Assembly: GCA_903925515.1 (NCBI GenBank)
Contig: CAIYFP010000535.1
Span: forward strand, 1 to 8,570
Direction of reading: 5' to 3'
DNA: 8,570 nucleotides
Source of the DNA: an uncultured Verrucomicrobiota bacterium
GTDB lineage: Bacteria; Verrucomicrobiota; Verrucomicrobiia; Limisphaerales; UBA9464
Shown here: positions 1-6,794 of the stretch, piece by piece
How the letters are laid out: each line of letters starts with the position of its first letter
How positions within the stretch are numbered: the stretch's first letter is position 1
Made by a program: the position numbers and the translations under genes
The notes under the pieces: model-generated
Database searches by the model: none
What the model was told of the DNA's origin: nothing
The model's input: the letters and a program-made list of their open reading frames with translations, nothing else

Positions 1-1
1 G

Positions 2-1399
2 GTGGTGACCGGGGTGGAGGAGGAGCCGCTGGTTTTGAAGTCGGTGCCGCGTCCGCGGGAGCGGATGGAGAACCCGAACGAGGACACGCCGGCGCCGCCC
101 TTGCCGGCCGAGGCGGCGGTGGAGGTGAAGGGACGCACGATCCACCTGCACGAGCTCCAGCCCATGCCGATCGCGCAGCTTGGGGAGGTGGCCCGGGAGT
201 TTGGGATCGAGAACTATGGCACGCTGAAGCGGCAGGAGATCATCTTCCAGGTAGTGCAGAAGAACCTCGGCGCCGGGGGCACGATCTACACCAAGGGGAT
301 TCTCGAGGTGATGCCGGAGGGGTTTGGGTTCCTGCGTTCGCCCGCCTTCAACTACCTGCCATGCCCGGAGGACATCTACGTTTCGCCCTCCCAGATCCGG
401 CGCTTCGACCTGCAGACTGGGGACGACGTGGAGGGGCAGGTCCGGCCGCCGAAGGACAAGGAGAAGTTCTACGCGTTGCTGCGCGTGGAGAAGGTCGCGG
501 CGATGGACCCGGACGTCGCGAAGGACAAGGCGCACTTCGAGAACCTGACGCCGCTGTTCCCGCAGAAGCGGTTCCTGCTCGAGACGGGGGCGGACGAGCT
601 GAGCACGCGGGTGGTGGACTTGATCTGCCCGATTGGAAAGGGGACGCGCGGGCTGATCGTGGCGCCGCCGCGGACGGGGAAGACGGTGCTGATGCAGAAG
701 CTGGCCAACGCCATCCTCAAGAACCATGCCGAATGCCACCTGATCATCCTGCTGATCGACGAGCGTCCGGAGGAGGTGACGGACATGGAGCGATCCTGCC
801 GGGGCGCGGAGGTCGTGTCCTCGACGTTCGACGAGCCGCCCGAGCGGCATGTGCAGGTGGCGGAGATGGTGATCGAGAAGGCACGCCGGATGGTGGAGCA
901 CAAGAAGGACGTGATCATCCTTCTGGATTCCATCACCCGCCTTGCGCGCGCCTACAACACCGTGCAGCCGCACTCGGGCAAGATCCTGTCCGGCGGCGTG
1001 GACGCGAACGCGTTGCACAAGCCGAAGCGCTTCTTCGGGGCGGCGCGCAACGTCGAGGAGGGCGGGTCGCTGACGATCATGGCGACGGCGCTGGTGGACA
1101 CGGGGTCGCGGATGGACGAGGTGATCTTCGAGGAGTTCAAGGGGACGGGGAACATGGAGATCCACCTGGACCGCGCGCTGGTGGACCGCCGCATCTTCCC
1201 GTCGATCAACGTCGAGAAGTCCGGGACGCGGCGGGAGGAGCTGCTGTATCATCCGGACGAGTTTGCCCGGATCACGTTGCTGCGCCGTGCGTTGACGGCC
1301 GTGCCGCCGGTCGAGTGCATGGAGCTGTTGCTGGGCAAGCTGAAGAAGACGCCGAACAACATCATGTTCCTGCTGACGCTGGGGCAGGCGGGGCGATAG
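2..1399 (+). CDS. rho: Transcription termination factor Rho (start possibly beyond window edge)
   Basis: Rho is a hexameric RNA-dependent ATPase/helicase that loads on untranslated C-rich transcripts and releases RNA polymerase. From the GTG at 2, the protein has 465 residues, somewhat longer than the roughly 420 of E. coli Rho because of a low-complexity, acidic and proline-rich N-terminal leader. A Rho_N helical region lies at about 49-90. The cold-shock-like primary RNA-binding domain follows at about 98-165, with EGFGFLR and DIYVSPSQIRRF almost as in E. coli. The ATPase core shows Walker A APPRTGKT (residues 221-228, Lys227), Walker B VIILLDS (Asp309) and the Q/R-loop segment GKILSGGVDANALHKPKRFF. 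The C-terminus is complete. The start is unsettled: frame 2 is open to the window edge, and an ATG at 65 (residue 22) is an alternative. The family assignment is certain. Confidence 0.97.
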   Translation: MVTGVEEEPLVLKSVPRPRERMENPNEDTPAPPLPAEAAVEVKGRTIHLHELQPMPIAQLGEVAREFGIENYGTLKRQEIIFQVVQKNLGAGGTIYTKGILEVMPEGFGFLRSPAFNYLPCPEDIYVSPSQIRRFDLQTGDDVEGQVRPPKDKEKFYALLRVEKVAAMDPDVAKDKAHFENLTPLFPQKRFLLETGADELSTRVVDLICPIGKGTRGLIVAPPRTGKTVLMQKLANAILKNHAECHLIILLIDERPEEVTDMERSCRGAEVVSSTFDEPPERHVQVAEMVIEKARRMVEHKKDVIILLDSITRLARAYNTVQPHSGKILSGGVDANALHKPKRFFGAARNVEEGGSLTIMATALVDTGSRMDEVIFEEFKGTGNMEIHLDRALVDRRIFPSINVEKSGTRREELLYHPDEFARITLLRRALTAVPPVECMELLLGKLKKTPNNIMFLLTLGQAGR

Positions 1400-1416
1400 G
1401 CCGCGAGCACGTCATC

Positions 1417-1425
1417 AAGGAGGGG
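1417..1425 (+). promoter_or_regulatory. Shine-Dalgarno site of rfaE2-like gene
   Basis: AAGGAGGGG ends one base before the ATG at 1427. Its AGGAGG core is only three bases from the start codon, closer than the usual five to nine. It is nevertheless the only clear ribosome-binding site near the start of a well-conserved protein, so it supports this start. It lies inside the 27-base gap after rho, which suggests translation from a shared transcript. Confidence 0.6.
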
Positions 1426-1426
1426 C

Positions 1427-1912
1427 ATGGACACGACCGCGAAGATCCTTGGGGCCGGCGCGCTGGCGGCATGGCGCGGGTCCGTACGTTCGGCGGGAAG
1501 GGTGTTGGTGGTGACGAACGGCTGCTTCGACATCCTGCATGCGGGGCACGTGACCTACCTTGAGGCGGCGCGCTCCATGGGGGACGCGCTGCTGGTGGGG
1601 TTGAACGGGGACGACTCGATACGCCAGCTCAAGGGCCCGGAGCGGCCGGTGGTTCCGGAGGCGGACCGGGCGCGGGTGCTGGCGGCGCTGGGGTGCGTGG
1701 ACGGGGTCTGCGTGTTCCCCGAGATGCGCGCGGCGCGGTTCCTTGGGGAGGCGCAGCCGGACGTGTACGTGAAGGGCGGGGATTACACGATTGAGACGAT
1801 CGACCAAGACGAGCGCCGCGCGGTGGAGTCGGGCGGTGGACGGGTCGTGTTCATCCCGTTCCTTGCGGGGCGCAGCACCAGCGGGTTGCTGGCGCGGATC
1901 AAGCGGCTCTAG
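1427..1912 (+). CDS. rfaE2: D-glycero-beta-D-manno-heptose 1-phosphate adenylyltransferase (RfaE2-type)
   Basis: This is a cytidylyltransferase-fold enzyme that transfers AMP from ATP to heptose 1-phosphate, giving ADP-heptose for lipopolysaccharide inner core or related glycans in the cytoplasm. The 161-residue length matches the stand-alone form, without the fused kinase half found in E. coli HldE. Residues 30-45 contain TNGCFDILHAGHVTYL, including the nucleotide-binding HxGH motif (His38, His41). GLNGDDSIRQLKG (58-70), VKGGDY (115-120) and the C-terminal GRSTS (148-152, the ISSS/T-like loop) are all in family order. It starts 27 bases after the rho stop and is followed 17 bases later by the yhbY-like gene, so the three are probably co-transcribed. 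A related nucleotidyltransferase with another sugar or alcohol phosphate substrate cannot be excluded, but the motifs fit RfaE2 best. No heptose kinase or isomerase gene lies in the window. Confidence 0.9.
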   Translation: MDTTAKILGAGALAAWRGSVRSAGRVLVVTNGCFDILHAGHVTYLEAARSMGDALLVGLNGDDSIRQLKGPERPVVPEADRARVLAALGCVDGVCVFPEMRAARFLGEAQPDVYVKGGDYTIETIDQDERRAVESGGGRVVFIPFLAGRSTSGLLARIKRL

Positions 1913-1929
1913 CGCGTGGACCCTCTTGC

Positions 1930-2265
1930 ATGACCCACCCATCCCATGACGGCCGGCCGGCCGGGCGGCTTCCGAACTCGCTGGTGCGTGCGCTGAAGGC
2001 GCGCGCGCAGAAGCTGGACCCGGTGATCAAGGTGGGGAACGCGGGCATCACGCCGGAGCTGGTGTCGAGCCTTGATGCCGCGTTGGGCCTCCACGAGTTG
2101 GTCAAGGTGCGTTTCACCGGGCTCAAGGAACAAAAGGACGAGCTGTCGCCCCGGCTTGCCTCCGCCACGTCGAGCCACCTGGTCTGGCGGATCGGGCATT
2201 GCGCGGTGCTGTTCAGGGCGCGGCCACGGGAAGGCGCCGCCGGGACCTCCGCCGGGGCGGCCTGA
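1930..2265 (+). CDS. yhbY: YhbY-type CRM-domain RNA-binding protein
   Basis: This small CRM (CRS1-YhbY) domain protein is of the type that associates with pre-50S ribosomal subunits in bacteria. Residues 16-99 form the domain. NSLVRALKARAQKLDP is the first helix, KVGNAGITPELVSSLDAAL carries the GxxG loop (Gly36, Gly39), and HELVKVRF (55-62) is the conserved strand after the second helix. It ends with the typical hydrophobic strand CAVLFRA. The 111 residues exceed the usual 95-100 because of a 15-residue N-terminal extension and an Ala/Gly-rich tail. The ATG is 17 bases after the preceding stop and lacks a visible Shine-Dalgarno sequence, so coupling to the upstream gene is likely. Neighbours rho and rfaE2 fit an ordinary housekeeping cluster. 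Domain assignment is firm; the ribosome role is inferred from the family. Confidence 0.88.
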   Translation: MTHPSHDGRPAGRLPNSLVRALKARAQKLDPVIKVGNAGITPELVSSLDAALGLHELVKVRFTGLKEQKDELSPRLASATSSHLVWRIGHCAVLFRARPREGAAGTSAGAA

Positions 2266-2315
2266 CCCGGGTGTCATGACGCGCCCCGGGGCGCGGGGTC
2301 CGTGCGGCGGCGGAT
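2266..2315. terminator. Convergent intergenic gap with GC palindrome, possible bidirectional terminator
   Basis: This is the 50-base gap between two genes that converge. It contains the perfect 14-base palindrome GCGCCCCGGGGCGC at 2281-2294, which can form a stem on either strand, and a smaller palindrome GTCATGAC at 2273-2280. There is no T-run on either side, so it is not a canonical intrinsic terminator. With Rho encoded nearby, termination here could be Rho-assisted. The location is the main argument. Confidence 0.35.
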
Positions 2316-3263
2316 TCAACCTTGGAGCCCAAAAACCCGCTCCATTTGCTGGCGAACGGTGGTGAGGCGTCGCACGTCCCCGCCGCCGACCTCGGCGGTC
2401 GTCCAACCGGTCCAGTTCAGCTCGGCGATGGCCTTTCGCACGTCGGCCCACGGCAGGTCGTCGTCGGTGCTGCCGATGTCCACGAACTGGTTCTTGGCGC
2501 GGCTGAAGCCCTTCACGTCGAGCTTGACCGCGCGGTGCCCGAAGGCGCGGAGCCAATCCCCGGGCTGCCCGTACTTCCAGTGGTTGCCGATGTCGTAGTA
2601 CATCCCGACCCATGGGCTCCTGAAGCCGTCCACGAACCGGATGAACCGCTCGGGCGACTGCTCCGGCGGGCGGTCGTGGTCGTACATCATGCGGTTCCAC
2701 ACGTTCTCCACGAGGATCCGCTGGCCGAGCGAGGCGGCGAGGGGGAGGGACTTGAGGATCTCCCGGCGGCAACGCTCCTCGATTTCGGCGTCCGGGCCAT
2801 CGCCTCCTTGCCCGACCACGATGAGGATTCCCGAGCCGCCGGCGGCATGGGAGACCCGGAGGCAATGATCCATGTTGGCGCGGGCCTTGTCGCGGACCTC
2901 CTGCTTGGGGTCGGTCAGGCGGACGCCCCAGTGGGTGTGGTTGATGGCGTTGTGGACAAAGACCCCGGACTCGCGCGACGCGTCGCGCACCTCCGCCGCC
3001 GTCACCCCACCCGCCTCGTCGAAGTCCACGCCGTCGAAGCCGGCATCGGCGGCCATCCGGAGGCGGTCGGCGATGCCAAGCTTCCTGCCCCCGACCTCGC
3101 GGGTGATCATGCCCATCTTGCAGGAGAGGAGGACGGGACGGCTGGAGCGCGGCAAGGGCACGGGCCCCGGCATGGTCCCGGACGGCTTGTCTTGCGCGAG
3201 CGCGGGGGCGGCGGCGAGCGGCCCTGCGGCGGATGCGAGGCGAACGAAGTCACGGCGTGTCAT
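2316..3263 (-). CDS. Tat-exported sugar phosphate isomerase/epimerase-like TIM-barrel protein
   Basis: This 315-residue protein belongs to the xylose isomerase-like / AP endonuclease 2 TIM-barrel superfamily. Its N-terminus MTRRDFVRLASAAG is a twin-arginine signal, followed by an Ala-rich stretch with a likely cleavage after ALA at residue 23, so it should be exported folded. Barrel motifs appear in order: GFDGVDFDEAGGV, HNAINHTHWGV, ILIVVGQGGDG, ILVENVWN (Glu186), VGMYYDIGNHW (Asp224, His228), VKLDVKGF and TTAEVGGGD (Glu291). The Glu/Asp/His/Glu set matches the usual divalent-metal ligands. I chose the ATG at 3263 because it places the Tat motif at the extreme N-terminus; a TTG at 3299 would add 12 residues. 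It follows pyruvate kinase by 40 bases and is probably the last gene of that run. Substrate unknown: hydroxypyruvate isomerase-like or 3-keto-sugar epimerase-like activities are both possible. Confidence 0.87.
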   Translation of the reverse strand: MTRRDFVRLASAAGPLAAAPALAQDKPSGTMPGPVPLPRSSRPVLLSCKMGMITREVGGRKLGIADRLRMAADAGFDGVDFDEAGGVTAAEVRDASRESGVFVHNAINHTHWGVRLTDPKQEVRDKARANMDHCLRVSHAAGGSGILIVVGQGGDGPDAEIEERCRREILKSLPLAASLGQRILVENVWNRMMYDHDRPPEQSPERFIRFVDGFRSPWVGMYYDIGNHWKYGQPGDWLRAFGHRAVKLDVKGFSRAKNQFVDIGSTDDDLPWADVRKAIAELNWTGWTTAEVGGGDVRRLTTVRQQMERVFGLQG

Positions 3264-3303
3264 GCAACGAGTGAACGACGAGCCGGGGTCGCGAGGCAAG
3301 GGG

Positions 3304-4713
3304 TCAGGCGAGGTGCATCTTGATCGAGTCGGCGCTGCGGTCCTGGGAGTTGGATGCGGGGACGATGATGACGGCGGGCTCCCCTTGCTGGATGAAGCCG
3401 CGGGACCTGAGGCGTTGCAGGGCGCCCTCGATGGAGCCCTCGGGGTCGTTGGTGCAGGAAGGGAGCACGAGGGGGACGACGCCGCGGAGGATGGCGAGCT
3501 GGGCGGCGAGGGCCTCGGAGTCGCAGAAGGCGAAGACGGGGGCGCTCCGGGGCCTTGCGGCGGCGGCGAACCGCGGGAGTTGGCCGGAGCGGGTGAAGGC
3601 GACGAGCGCGGCGGCCCTGAGCTCGTCGGCGAGCAGGACGGCGCTCTTGACGAGCTTTTGCCGCGGCTGGGTGAGCTCGGCCTCGTGGTGGTAGTTGGCG
3701 CCGCCGCTGCGCTCGATCCGGCGCGCGATCCTGTCCATGACCTCGATGCAGGCCAGCGGATGCCGCCCCACGGTGGTCTCGCCGCTGAGCATGATGGCGT
3801 CGGCCTGCTCGAAGACGGCGTTGGCGACGTCGGTGACCTCGGCGCGGGTGGGGAGGGGGCTTTGGATCATGCTCTCGAGCATGTGCGTGGCGACGATGAC
3901 GGGGCGCCCGATGCGGGCGCAGGCCTTGACGATGCGGCGCTGGATGATGGGCAGCTCCTCGTAGGGGCACTCGATGCCGAGGTCCCCGCGGGCCACCATG
4001 ACGACGTCGGACTCGGCCGCGATGGCGTCGAAGTGGTCCACGGCGAACTGGTGCTCGATCTTGGCGACGACAAGGGGCTTGCGCGCGTGGTCGCGGAAGC
4101 AATCGCGAAGGAGCACGATGTCCGACGGCTCGCGGACGAACGACAACGCGATGAAGTCCACGCCCAGCTCAAGCCCAAGGGCGACGTCGGCGCGGTCCTT
4201 GTCCGTGAGCGCGGGCAGGGAGACGCGGACGCCGGGAAGGTTGATGTGGCGGCGGGAGCCCAGCTTGCCCTCCGTGAGCACCTCGCACTCGACGCCGGAC
4301 GGGGTGGTGGCGAGGACGCGCATCTTCATGTCGCCGTTGTCCACCACGAGCGTGTCTCCCGCATGGACGTCGGTGACGAGGCCGTCGTAGTTGACCGTGG
4401 TTCCGCGGGCGCCCGGCGGGACGGCATGGCCGTGCACGGCGAAGTGGAAGCGGTCGCCCACGCGAAGCTCGACGGGGGCGGGGACGTCGCCGGTGCGGAT
4501 GGAAGGCCCTTGGGTGTCCATGAGGATTCCCGGGACCACCTGGCGTTGCCGGGCAAGGGAGCGGATGTCGGCCACGATGCGCCGGACCCAGTCGTGCCTC
4601 GCATGGCTCATGTTGAGCCGGAAGACGTTGACGCCGGCGTCGATGAGCGCGCCGAGCATTTCGGGGGAGTCCGTGGCGGGGCCAAGGGTGGCGATGATGC
4701 GGGTAAGGCGCAT
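3304..4713 (-). CDS. pyk: Pyruvate kinase with atypical potassium-switch residues
   Basis: It converts phosphoenolpyruvate and ADP to pyruvate and ATP, the last step of glycolysis in the cytoplasm. The 469 residues equal the classical bacterial length. TRIIATLGPAT opens the barrel, followed by RLNMSH (Arg32, Asn34, Ser36), MDTQGPSIRTG (Asp66, Thr67, Arg73), AKIE (Lys218, Glu220), ARGDLG (Asp244), ATHMLESM (Thr276) and MLSGET. The B domain lies roughly at 70-170. The C-terminal allosteric domain has the FTRSG phosphate-binding loop at 373-377. Two changes stand out: DTQGPSIRT replaces the usual DTKGPEIRT, and His277 replaces the Gln of ATQMLESM. The ATG at 4713 gives the exact family N-terminus although no Shine-Dalgarno sequence is visible; the frame stays open far upstream only because of GC bias. 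It sits between the serpin (77 bases) and the isomerase-like gene (40 bases). Confidence 0.96.
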   Translation of the reverse strand: MRLTRIIATLGPATDSPEMLGALIDAGVNVFRLNMSHARHDWVRRIVADIRSLARQRQVVPGILMDTQGPSIRTGDVPAPVELRVGDRFHFAVHGHAVPPGARGTTVNYDGLVTDVHAGDTLVVDNGDMKMRVLATTPSGVECEVLTEGKLGSRRHINLPGVRVSLPALTDKDRADVALGLELGVDFIALSFVREPSDIVLLRDCFRDHARKPLVVAKIEHQFAVDHFDAIAAESDVVMVARGDLGIECPYEELPIIQRRIVKACARIGRPVIVATHMLESMIQSPLPTRAEVTDVANAVFEQADAIMLSGETTVGRHPLACIEVMDRIARRIERSGGANYHHEAELTQPRQKLVKSAVLLADELRAAALVAFTRSGQLPRFAAAARPRSAPVFAFCDSEALAAQLAILRGVVPLVLPSCTNDPEGSIEGALQRLRSRGFIQQGEPAVIIVPASNSQDRSADSIKMHLA

Positions 4714-4790
4714 GATGGGCGGACCGTATCGAAGGTTTGGGAACGGGCAAAGCGCCGGGCGTCCGGACGGCCATGCCCGCTTCCGGGGCT

Positions 4791-6059
4791 TCAAGGGCGA
4801 ACCACGCGCCCAAGGAACAGCACGACCCCGGATTCCCGTTCCGTGACAAGGAACAGGAACGGCCTGTCGGCCCGGATCACGGGCGGCGTGGCGCCGGGTG
4901 CGGGCGCGGACGTGGCGACCATCAGGGTGGCCGTCGCGGCCGCCGCCTCGGTCCCGGACTCGTCGAGCTGGAGGAACGCCTTGTGGAAGACGTCGGAGAT
5001 CCATGGGCTGGGCGCGGCGGGCGGGACCATGCGCCTGAAGTTGGCGGAGCCGGGCGGGTCGTTGAAGGCGGTCTTGAGGCCCATGGCGCGCAGGGCCGGA
5101 GCAAGGCGGATGGCGGGGGGCTCGATGCGCACCTTGGGCAGGTGAACCTCCACCTCCACCCCCGGCAGGGATGCGAGCGACGCGACGAGCTCCGGCGTCA
5201 ACGCCGACTCCACCCGGCCAAGCCCGTCGATGGCGTCCGGCACGAGCATGACAAACTGGAATCGCCCGCCTTCGTACGGGATGGCGACGGCCTTGAACCC
5301 CGGGTGTTGCCGGAGGCCGCATCGGGCCCGCCGGGAGAGGGTGGGGACGTCGATGCGGGAGCCGGGCGCGAGGTGGAAGGGCTCGGGCCGGGCCGAGCCG
5401 GGGGCGAAGGGCTGCCTCCATGGGGCCTTGAAATGGAGCGCGTTGACAAGGACGAGGCGGGTGTCGGAGGAGATCGCGGACGCGGGAACAAGGTTCTGGA
5501 TGCGGCCCATGGTCTCGGACGCGACCCAGTCGTTGATGCGTTGCGCGGCCGGGACGGGCCGCGAAAAGTCGAGTCGCTCGAGCGGGGAACGATGCACCAT
5601 GACCATGAGGTTGAGGAACCCCTTGTCGAAGGATGCGGCACGGCTCCCGAACAGGCGCTGGGCGACCCGGAGCGCGGCGGGGCCGTTGGTGGGCGCGGCG
5701 GACCGCATGACCATCCCGAGGTGCCGGAAGGATTCCTGGGCGGGACGTTGCGGCCCCGGCAGATGCAGGACGCGCGAGACCTCCGCAAGGGTTGGCCCTT
5801 CCGCCCCGGCGTGGGTCATGGCGAGCGAGCCCACGATGGAGAAGGGCGAGGCAAGGAGATTGCTTCGGGCACCGCCCGCGACGAGCGCGCGATGGAGGTC
5901 GATCCCGAAGGCGTTGATGGACCGCACCGCCGCCGCATGGCCCGGCTCCGGCGCGGCGGCCATGGCGTCTCGGGGACTCGCAAGGAGACCCCAAAACATG
6001 CCAAGGCAGGACACGACGAGGGATGGAAGGATGGCGGGCCCATGCCCCCGGGCGGTCAT
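4791..6059 (-). CDS. Exported serpin (inhibitory-type serine protease inhibitor)
   Basis: Serpins trap target proteases by a large conformational change after cleavage of an exposed reactive loop. This 422-residue protein starts with a probable signal peptide: MTARGHG, then a hydrophobic segment at about 8-27, with possible cleavage near AMA at 32-34. Serpin landmarks appear in order: NLLASPFSI (67-75), INDWVASETMGRIQNLVP (175-192), LVNALHFKAPWRQPF (204-218), a reactive-loop hinge DESGTEAAAATATL (366-379) and C-terminal RPFLFLVTERESG to LFLGRVV. The GTEAAAA hinge is the small-residue pattern of inhibitory members. Counting as in alpha-1-antitrypsin, P1 is Thr383 and P1' Ser384, but the loop is about six residues longer on the P' side, so the scissile bond could shift. 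Val/Ala/Thr near P1 suggest an elastase- or subtilisin-like target. A TTG at 6128 would extend it by 23 residues and bury the signal peptide, so the ATG at 6059 is preferred. Confidence 0.93.
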   Translation of the reverse strand: MTARGHGPAILPSLVVSCLGMFWGLLASPRDAMAAAPEPGHAAAVRSINAFGIDLHRALVAGGARSNLLASPFSIVGSLAMTHAGAEGPTLAEVSRVLHLPGPQRPAQESFRHLGMVMRSAAPTNGPAALRVAQRLFGSRAASFDKGFLNLMVMVHRSPLERLDFSRPVPAAQRINDWVASETMGRIQNLVPASAISSDTRLVLVNALHFKAPWRQPFAPGSARPEPFHLAPGSRIDVPTLSRRARCGLRQHPGFKAVAIPYEGGRFQFVMLVPDAIDGLGRVESALTPELVASLASLPGVEVEVHLPKVRIEPPAIRLAPALRAMGLKTAFNDPPGSANFRRMVPPAAPSPWISDVFHKAFLQLDESGTEAAAATATLMVATSAPAPGATPPVIRADRPFLFLVTERESGVVLFLGRVVRP

Positions 6060-6129
6060 GCCATGGATGCGATGAAGGGACGCTTGTTCCACGGGTCTTG
6101 TATCCCCGGCGTCGCGGAGGCCGAGCAAG

Positions 6130-6142
6130 GACCAATTTGGTC
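6130..6142. promoter_or_regulatory. 13-base perfect palindrome upstream of the serpin gene
   Basis: GACCAA-T-TTGGTC is a perfect inverted repeat (six-base arms, one-base centre) about 70 bases upstream of the serpin ATG on the other strand. On the serpin strand it is followed by TTGCTC, an 18-base spacer and GATACA, a weak minus-35/minus-10-like pair. The symmetry resembles a dimeric repressor operator, but no regulator is identified and the promoter match is poor. Confidence 0.3.
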
Positions 6143-6391
6143 ACGCAAGGAAGCGGGCGGGCCGCGGCATGTGGCAACGGGACGGGAAGGCGGTTTCACG
6201 CAAGGCCGCGAACGCGGAGAACGCTTCATGGAAGGGAAAAGGCCACAAGGTCAGGACGGGTTGGTCCTTCGGGATGAAGCGCGGACATCACCCACTGGAT
6301 GAGACCCAAGTGGTCCGGTCCGCATGGCCGGCGGGAGCGTTTGCCGGGCGGCACCATGGCAGGGCCGTCTCGGCTCAGGCTGGGATACGTC

Positions 6392-6410
6392 CAGCGGCGG
6401 GACGCCGCTG
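6392..6410. repeat. Perfect hairpin, 8-bp stem
   Basis: CAGCGGCG-GGA-CGCCGCTG is a perfect inverted repeat with a three-base loop. Together with the hairpin 30 bases downstream it forms a paired-palindrome arrangement reminiscent of REP/BIME-type elements. There is no T-run, so it is not an intrinsic terminator. Confidence 0.6.
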
Positions 6411-6440
6411 CCACCCTCCATGGAGGCCTTGTGAAAGTGG

Positions 6441-6459
6441 AAGCGGCTTCCAGCCGCTT
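6441..6459. repeat. Perfect hairpin, 7-bp stem
   Basis: AAGCGGC-TTCCA-GCCGCTT is a perfect inverted repeat with a five-base loop. It shares the GCGGC/GCCGC stem core with the neighbouring hairpin at 6392-6410, suggesting that both belong to one repeat unit spanning about 6390-6460. Confidence 0.6.
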
Positions 6460-6552
6460 GCCCGGCGTGGCTCGGCGGCAGGATGCCATGGCCACGAAAA
6501 CCTTCACCAAGGGGCCACGGGCCATCGACGGAATGCGGCGTGGTTGGGGGTC

Positions 6553-6681
6553 CCCAAATCCTTGCGCAAGGAGGTGAGAAGCTCGCGATCCGCAAGTGGG
6601 CGAGTTGCGGCGGGCTTCGTGCCAACACGCGGTCGTAGTGGATGGGCATCCCTGAGACCGCCTTCTTCGCGTCTTCGCGTC
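6553..6681 (+). repeat. Dispersed repeat, copy A
   Basis: This segment recurs in the same orientation at 8414-8560. Aligned by eye, the first 97 bases (6553-6649 against 8414-8510) differ at about 12 positions. After that copy B carries an extra 18 bases, and similarity resumes through the TTCTTCGCGTCTT motif. Both copies contain CGTG-CCAA-CACG (6618-6629 here) and a CGCAA...TTGCG stem, so the unit is probably structured. It is open in several frames on both strands, but most of the base differences between copies change the encoded residue in every frame checked, so it is unlikely to be coding. Confidence 0.85.
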
Positions 6682-6692
6682 CTCGCGTGAGG
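6663..6692 (-). repeat. Period-8 TTCGCGTC direct repeats
   Basis: Three near-identical 8-base units run in tandem (TTCGCGTC, TTCGCGTC, CTCGCGTG). Related strings occur inverted at 6832-6858 and 6746-6760, diverged at about 6191-6219, and again at 8542-8560. The 12-base core CGTCTTCGCGTC (6670-6681) has its exact reverse complement at 6842-6853. Confidence 0.65.
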
Positions 6693-6764
6693 AAAACCCC
6701 GCTGCATGCGTCACGGGTTCAGCGCATGGGGAGCTTGGTTTCTTGACTCACGCGAAGATCAGGG

Positions 6765-6780
6765 CCAAGGCGGGCCTTGG
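6765..6780. repeat. Perfect hairpin, 6-bp stem
   Basis: CCAAGG-CGGG-CCTTGG is a perfect inverted repeat with a four-base loop. It lies between the inverted copies of the TTCGCGTC-type motif and close to the longer hairpin at 6795-6826. Confidence 0.5.
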
Positions 6781-6794
6781 TTGATTGGGCCAGT

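Noticed and set aside
361..1563. 400-codon plus-strand frame overlapping rho
   Set aside because: It overlaps rho almost completely and runs into rfaE2, with Gly/Arg/Ala-rich composition; a frame shadow of well-conserved genes.
4760..4769. Palindrome CGTCCGGACG between the serpin and pyruvate kinase genes as a terminator
   Set aside because: The ten-base self-complement has no loop and no T-run, and such short GC palindromes are expected by chance here.
2872..5145. 757-codon plus-strand open frame
   Set aside because: It lies antisense to pyruvate kinase, the isomerase-like gene and part of the serpin gene, has low-complexity Gly/Asp/Arg-rich composition and no recognisable motif. Long antisense frames are expected in such GC-rich coding DNA.
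4714..6177. Upstream extension of the pyruvate kinase frame to 957 codons
   Set aside because: The pyruvate kinase family N-terminus begins exactly at the ATG at 4713. The upstream part is Arg/Pro/Ala-rich shadow of the serpin gene in another frame.
4737..6302. 521-codon plus-strand open frame
   Set aside because: Antisense to the serpin gene, Gly/Arg/Glu-rich, no motif; the serpin on the other strand explains this region fully.
6251..6649. 132-codon minus-strand frame starting MPIHYDRVLARS, echoed by MPIRYDRVLARS from 8510
   Set aside because: At first this looked like a repeated small gene. Between the two copies most base differences change the residue in this and the other frames, so there is no sign of selection on a protein; it is better treated as a nucleotide repeat.
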